Shown in pieces: positions 52,721-55,000 of a DNA stretch of 55,000 nt. Made by a program: the position numbers and the translations under genes. This stretch comes from Symbiodinium natans (taxonomy: Eukaryota; Sar; Dinophyceae; Suessiales; Symbiodiniaceae). Position 1 is the stretch's first letter, and every line of letters begins with the position of its first letter. Below the pieces are notes generated by a model. The model was not told the origin of the DNA. It searched no databases and saw nothing but the letters and a program-made list of their open reading frames with translations. Location: positions 1 to 55,000 of the forward strand of contig CAJNDS010000870.1 in the NCBI GenBank assembly GCA_905221605.1. Direction: 5' to 3'.

Positions 52721-53402
52721 AAAGCTGCCTACTCAGAGGCTGCCCAAGCGAACCCTATTCCCTGAACCCTCCAAGGCCCGAAGCCCCGCGCTCCCAAACT
52801 CCCAAAATTTTCGGGGGAGGCCGACTGGATCTGGATATGCCTCCAGTGGTGCTGAAGTTGATGGAGGTCTCCAGCCTTCTGCTTTCGAGTTTTTTTTTTT
52901 TTTTTTGTTGCGGTTCTAGGGTGGAGGTCCCAGCCTGGGGGTTTTGGGTTGGGTTTTTGGGTTGGGGGAAGTTTTTTTTTGTTTTCTTACGGGCGGGGTT
53001 AGAGTTGGGGGTTTGGGGGGGTTTGGGGGGGGGGGGGTTTCGGGTGTTTTTTTGGAGGGCCATCTTCCGCCCATTCCTAAGCCCTCAGCCCCAAAAGTTC
53101 CGGTTGTGGGTTTAGGGTTTAGGGTTTAGGGTTTAGGGTTTAGGGTTTTGAGTTGTGGGTTTTGGGAGTTTCGCGGCTTGCCCCAGCGCCAGGTCATCGT
53201 GGCAGAGGAGATCGCCGGATTGGGGGAGTGTGGGTGCCCAGCAGGGCCTGTTCCTTTTCTTACCGGGTTTAGGGTTTAGGGTTTAGGGTTTAGGGTGTAG
53301 GGTTTCCGACCTTAAAATCGCCAGTGGCTTCGGGTCACAGGCCCCCGGTCTTGGGGAAGCCAAAGTGGGGGGCCCGAAATTAGGTTTCCAGGCCGAAGTG
53401 GA
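52721..53402. other. Spacer with homopolymer tracts and small TTTAGGG blocks
   Basis: T-runs lie at about 52890-52905 and 52972-52980, and G-runs at 53006-53037. TTTAGGG patches lie at 53107-53150 and 53264-53302. Frames across the T/G runs are low-complexity. Confidence 0.7.
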
Positions 53403-53850
53403 TAAAACCCTAACCCCTAAATCCGACAAGTAAACCCTAAACCCTAAACCCTAGGCCCTAAACCCTAAAACCCTGAACCCTAACACCCTAAACCCTAAAC
53501 CCTAGACCCTACAACCCTAAACCCTAAAGCCTAAACCCTAAACCCTAAACCCTAAACCCTAAACCCTAAACCCTAAACCCTAAACCCTAAACCCTAAACC
53601 CTAAACCCTACACCTTCACTTCGAAGTAGCCGAGGTGCCTCAGCATCTGCGCACAGCGGAGTCGTACCTTGAACCTCGACTGGGCGTGGCAGGGCTTAGG
53701 GTTCAGGGTTTAGGGTTTAGGGTTTTGGGTTTGGGGTTTAGGGTTTAGGGTTTAGGGTTGAGGGTTTGAGGGTTTGAGGGTTTGAGGTTTAGGGTTTAGG
53801 GTTTAGGGTATGGGGTTTAGGGTTCAGGGTTCAGGGCCTAGGGTGTAGAT
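53403..53850. repeat. CCCTAAA block then inverted TTTAGGG block
   Basis: 53403-53607 has several CCCTAAAA, CCCTACA and CCCTAGA variants at the left and perfect heptamers at the right. 53692-53850 is TTTAGGG with a TTTGAGGG sub-array. The spacer is about 85 bp. Confidence 0.95.
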
Positions 53851-53937
53851 CTTTTGGGTTTAGGGATGCGGGGGCTCAGCGTTTCAGGTTTTCGCCGAGG
53901 GCTTTGGGTTTTTGTTTTCGCTTTTTTGGTTTATGCC

Positions 53938-54245
53938 CCCTAAGCCCTAAACCCTAAACCCGAAACCCGAAACCCGAATCCCTAAACCCTAAACCCTAAA
54001 CCCTAAACCCTAAACCCTAAACCCGAAGCCCTAAACCCGAAGCCCTAGCGGGCTCCTTCTCTGGGCCTTGTGGGATGTCGGGAGCACAAGGCTTCCTTCT
54101 GCGAAGGCTTAGGCGAGCAGAAATTGTTCGGGGCAAGCCCAAACCCTAAACCCTAAACCCTAAGCCCTAAGCCCTAAGCCTAACCCCTAAGCCCTAAACC
54201 CTAAGCCCTAAGCCCTAAACCCTAAACCCTAAGCCCGAAACCCTT
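53938..54245. repeat. Two CCCTAAA/CCCTAAG blocks
   Basis: 53938-54050 includes CCCGAAA and CCCGAAG variants. 54139-54245 alternates CCCTAAA with CCCTAAG. Confidence 0.93.
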
Positions 54246-54442
54246 AAGGTTTCAGGGTTTGGGGCTCAGAGCTGTGGGGTTTCAGGGTTTAGGAATGCCA
54301 CAACATCTTGTGCCTCAGCCCTTGAACCGTGATGCCCCAGACCTCCCTTAAACTCCCGGAGCCTCAGTTCAAGGGGCAGTTCAAGCCGCCCCTAAACAAC
54401 CCCAAGCCCTTGCTTCTGAACCCTCAACCTTAGGGGCCTCTG

Positions 54443-55000
54443 GTTAGGGTGTAGGGTTTAGGGTTTAGGGTTTGGGGGCATTGTGAGATTTCAGGGGTTC
54501 AGGGACTAATTTGGTGGTGATTTCTCAACCTCCATCCCCGAAACCCACAAAAGAGGGCCTCAAACCCTTAAAACCCTTAAAACCGTTAAACCCCAAAGAC
54601 TTCAAAGCCCTTAAATCCTCCCTAACCCCTAAACCCTAAACCCTAAACCCCTAAACCCCTAAACCCCTAAACCCCTAAACCCCTAAACCCCTAAACCCCT
54701 AAACCCCTAAACCCCTAAAACCCCTAAACCCTGACCCCTAAACCCCTGAACCCCTGAACCCCTAAACCCCTAAACCCCTAAACCCCCAAACCCCCAAACC
54801 CCCTCCCCCCAAAAGAGTCCGGGCCTCAGGAAGTTGCTCGGCTTCCAGCACCTGCACTTCGACGCGCGGCTCCAGGCCCTGGGGGCCATCTCCAGGGCTT
54901 AGGGAGGGTTTGGGGTTTAGGATTAAGGGTTTAGGGGTTTGGGGGTTTAGGGGTTTGGAGTTTAGGGTTTAGGGTTTAGGGGTTTAGCGGTTTGGGGGGT
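54443..55000. repeat. Variant telomere-like blocks at the right end
   Basis: 54443-54477 is a short TTTAGGG patch. 54622-54800 is dominated by the octamer CCCCTAAA (about 17 copies). 54897-55000 is TTTAGGG/TTTAGGGG in the opposite orientation and runs off the window. Confidence 0.93.

Noticed and set aside
54443-55000. A true chromosome end
   Set aside because: Both orientations of the heptamer are present up to the last base and similar blocks occur throughout; there is no long uninterrupted terminal array.
1-55000. tRNA, rRNA or snRNA genes
   Set aside because: I looked for tRNA-like cloverleaf boxes and conserved rRNA words and saw none that I could defend; a covariance-model scan would be needed to exclude them.

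Overview
The window looks like nuclear DNA of a dinoflagellate, most likely of the Symbiodiniaceae type. The reasons are: plant/alveolate-type TTTAGGG repeats in dozens of interstitial blocks; an axonemal gene cut by many short introns; a very large Ty1/copia-type retrotransposon with extra enzyme domains; and a DinoSL-like 10-mer inside its LTRs. Gene density is low and simple repeats are abundant. The species call is inference; no rRNA or other marker gene is present.

Layout. 1-475 is a compound CA/CAGA microsatellite. 1345-5032 (+) holds a gene for the nexin-dynein regulatory complex subunit DRC3 (LRRC48), recognised exon by exon. 5033-9100 has no recognisable gene. 9120-9830 is an acidic hypothetical ORF. 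9840-13615 is a repeat complex: long inverted flanks, a GGAAG tract and about 31 units of a roughly 100-bp minisatellite in which each full unit carries a G7/C7 hairpin. 13620-20040 has weak candidate exons, telomere-like blocks and trinucleotide repeats. 20040-21480 is an AT-rich island of unknown origin. 22250-22860 (+) holds the first two exons of a secreted CIA30-domain protein.

23526-38380 is a complete, apparently young LTR retrotransposon: two identical 115-bp LTRs, a 5-bp AAAGA target-site duplication, and three long overlapping frames, each -1 relative to the one before. The order is Gag (coiled coil, two CCCH fingers), aspartic protease, 2OG-Fe(II) oxygenase, copia integrase, reverse transcriptase, RNase H, methyltransferase-like domain, SGNH hydrolase-like domain, Tpt1/KptA RNA 2'-phosphotransferase-like domain, and an unrecognised zinc-ribbon/proline-rich C-terminus. 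The core order IN-RT-RH is that of Ty1/copia. The four captured enzyme-like domains, several of them nucleic-acid-modification folds, are the most exciting content of the window.

38386-55000 is gene-free: interstitial TTTAGGG/CCCTAAA blocks that repeatedly switch orientation, separated by short unique or low-copy spacers, with several locally homogenised variants of the heptamer.
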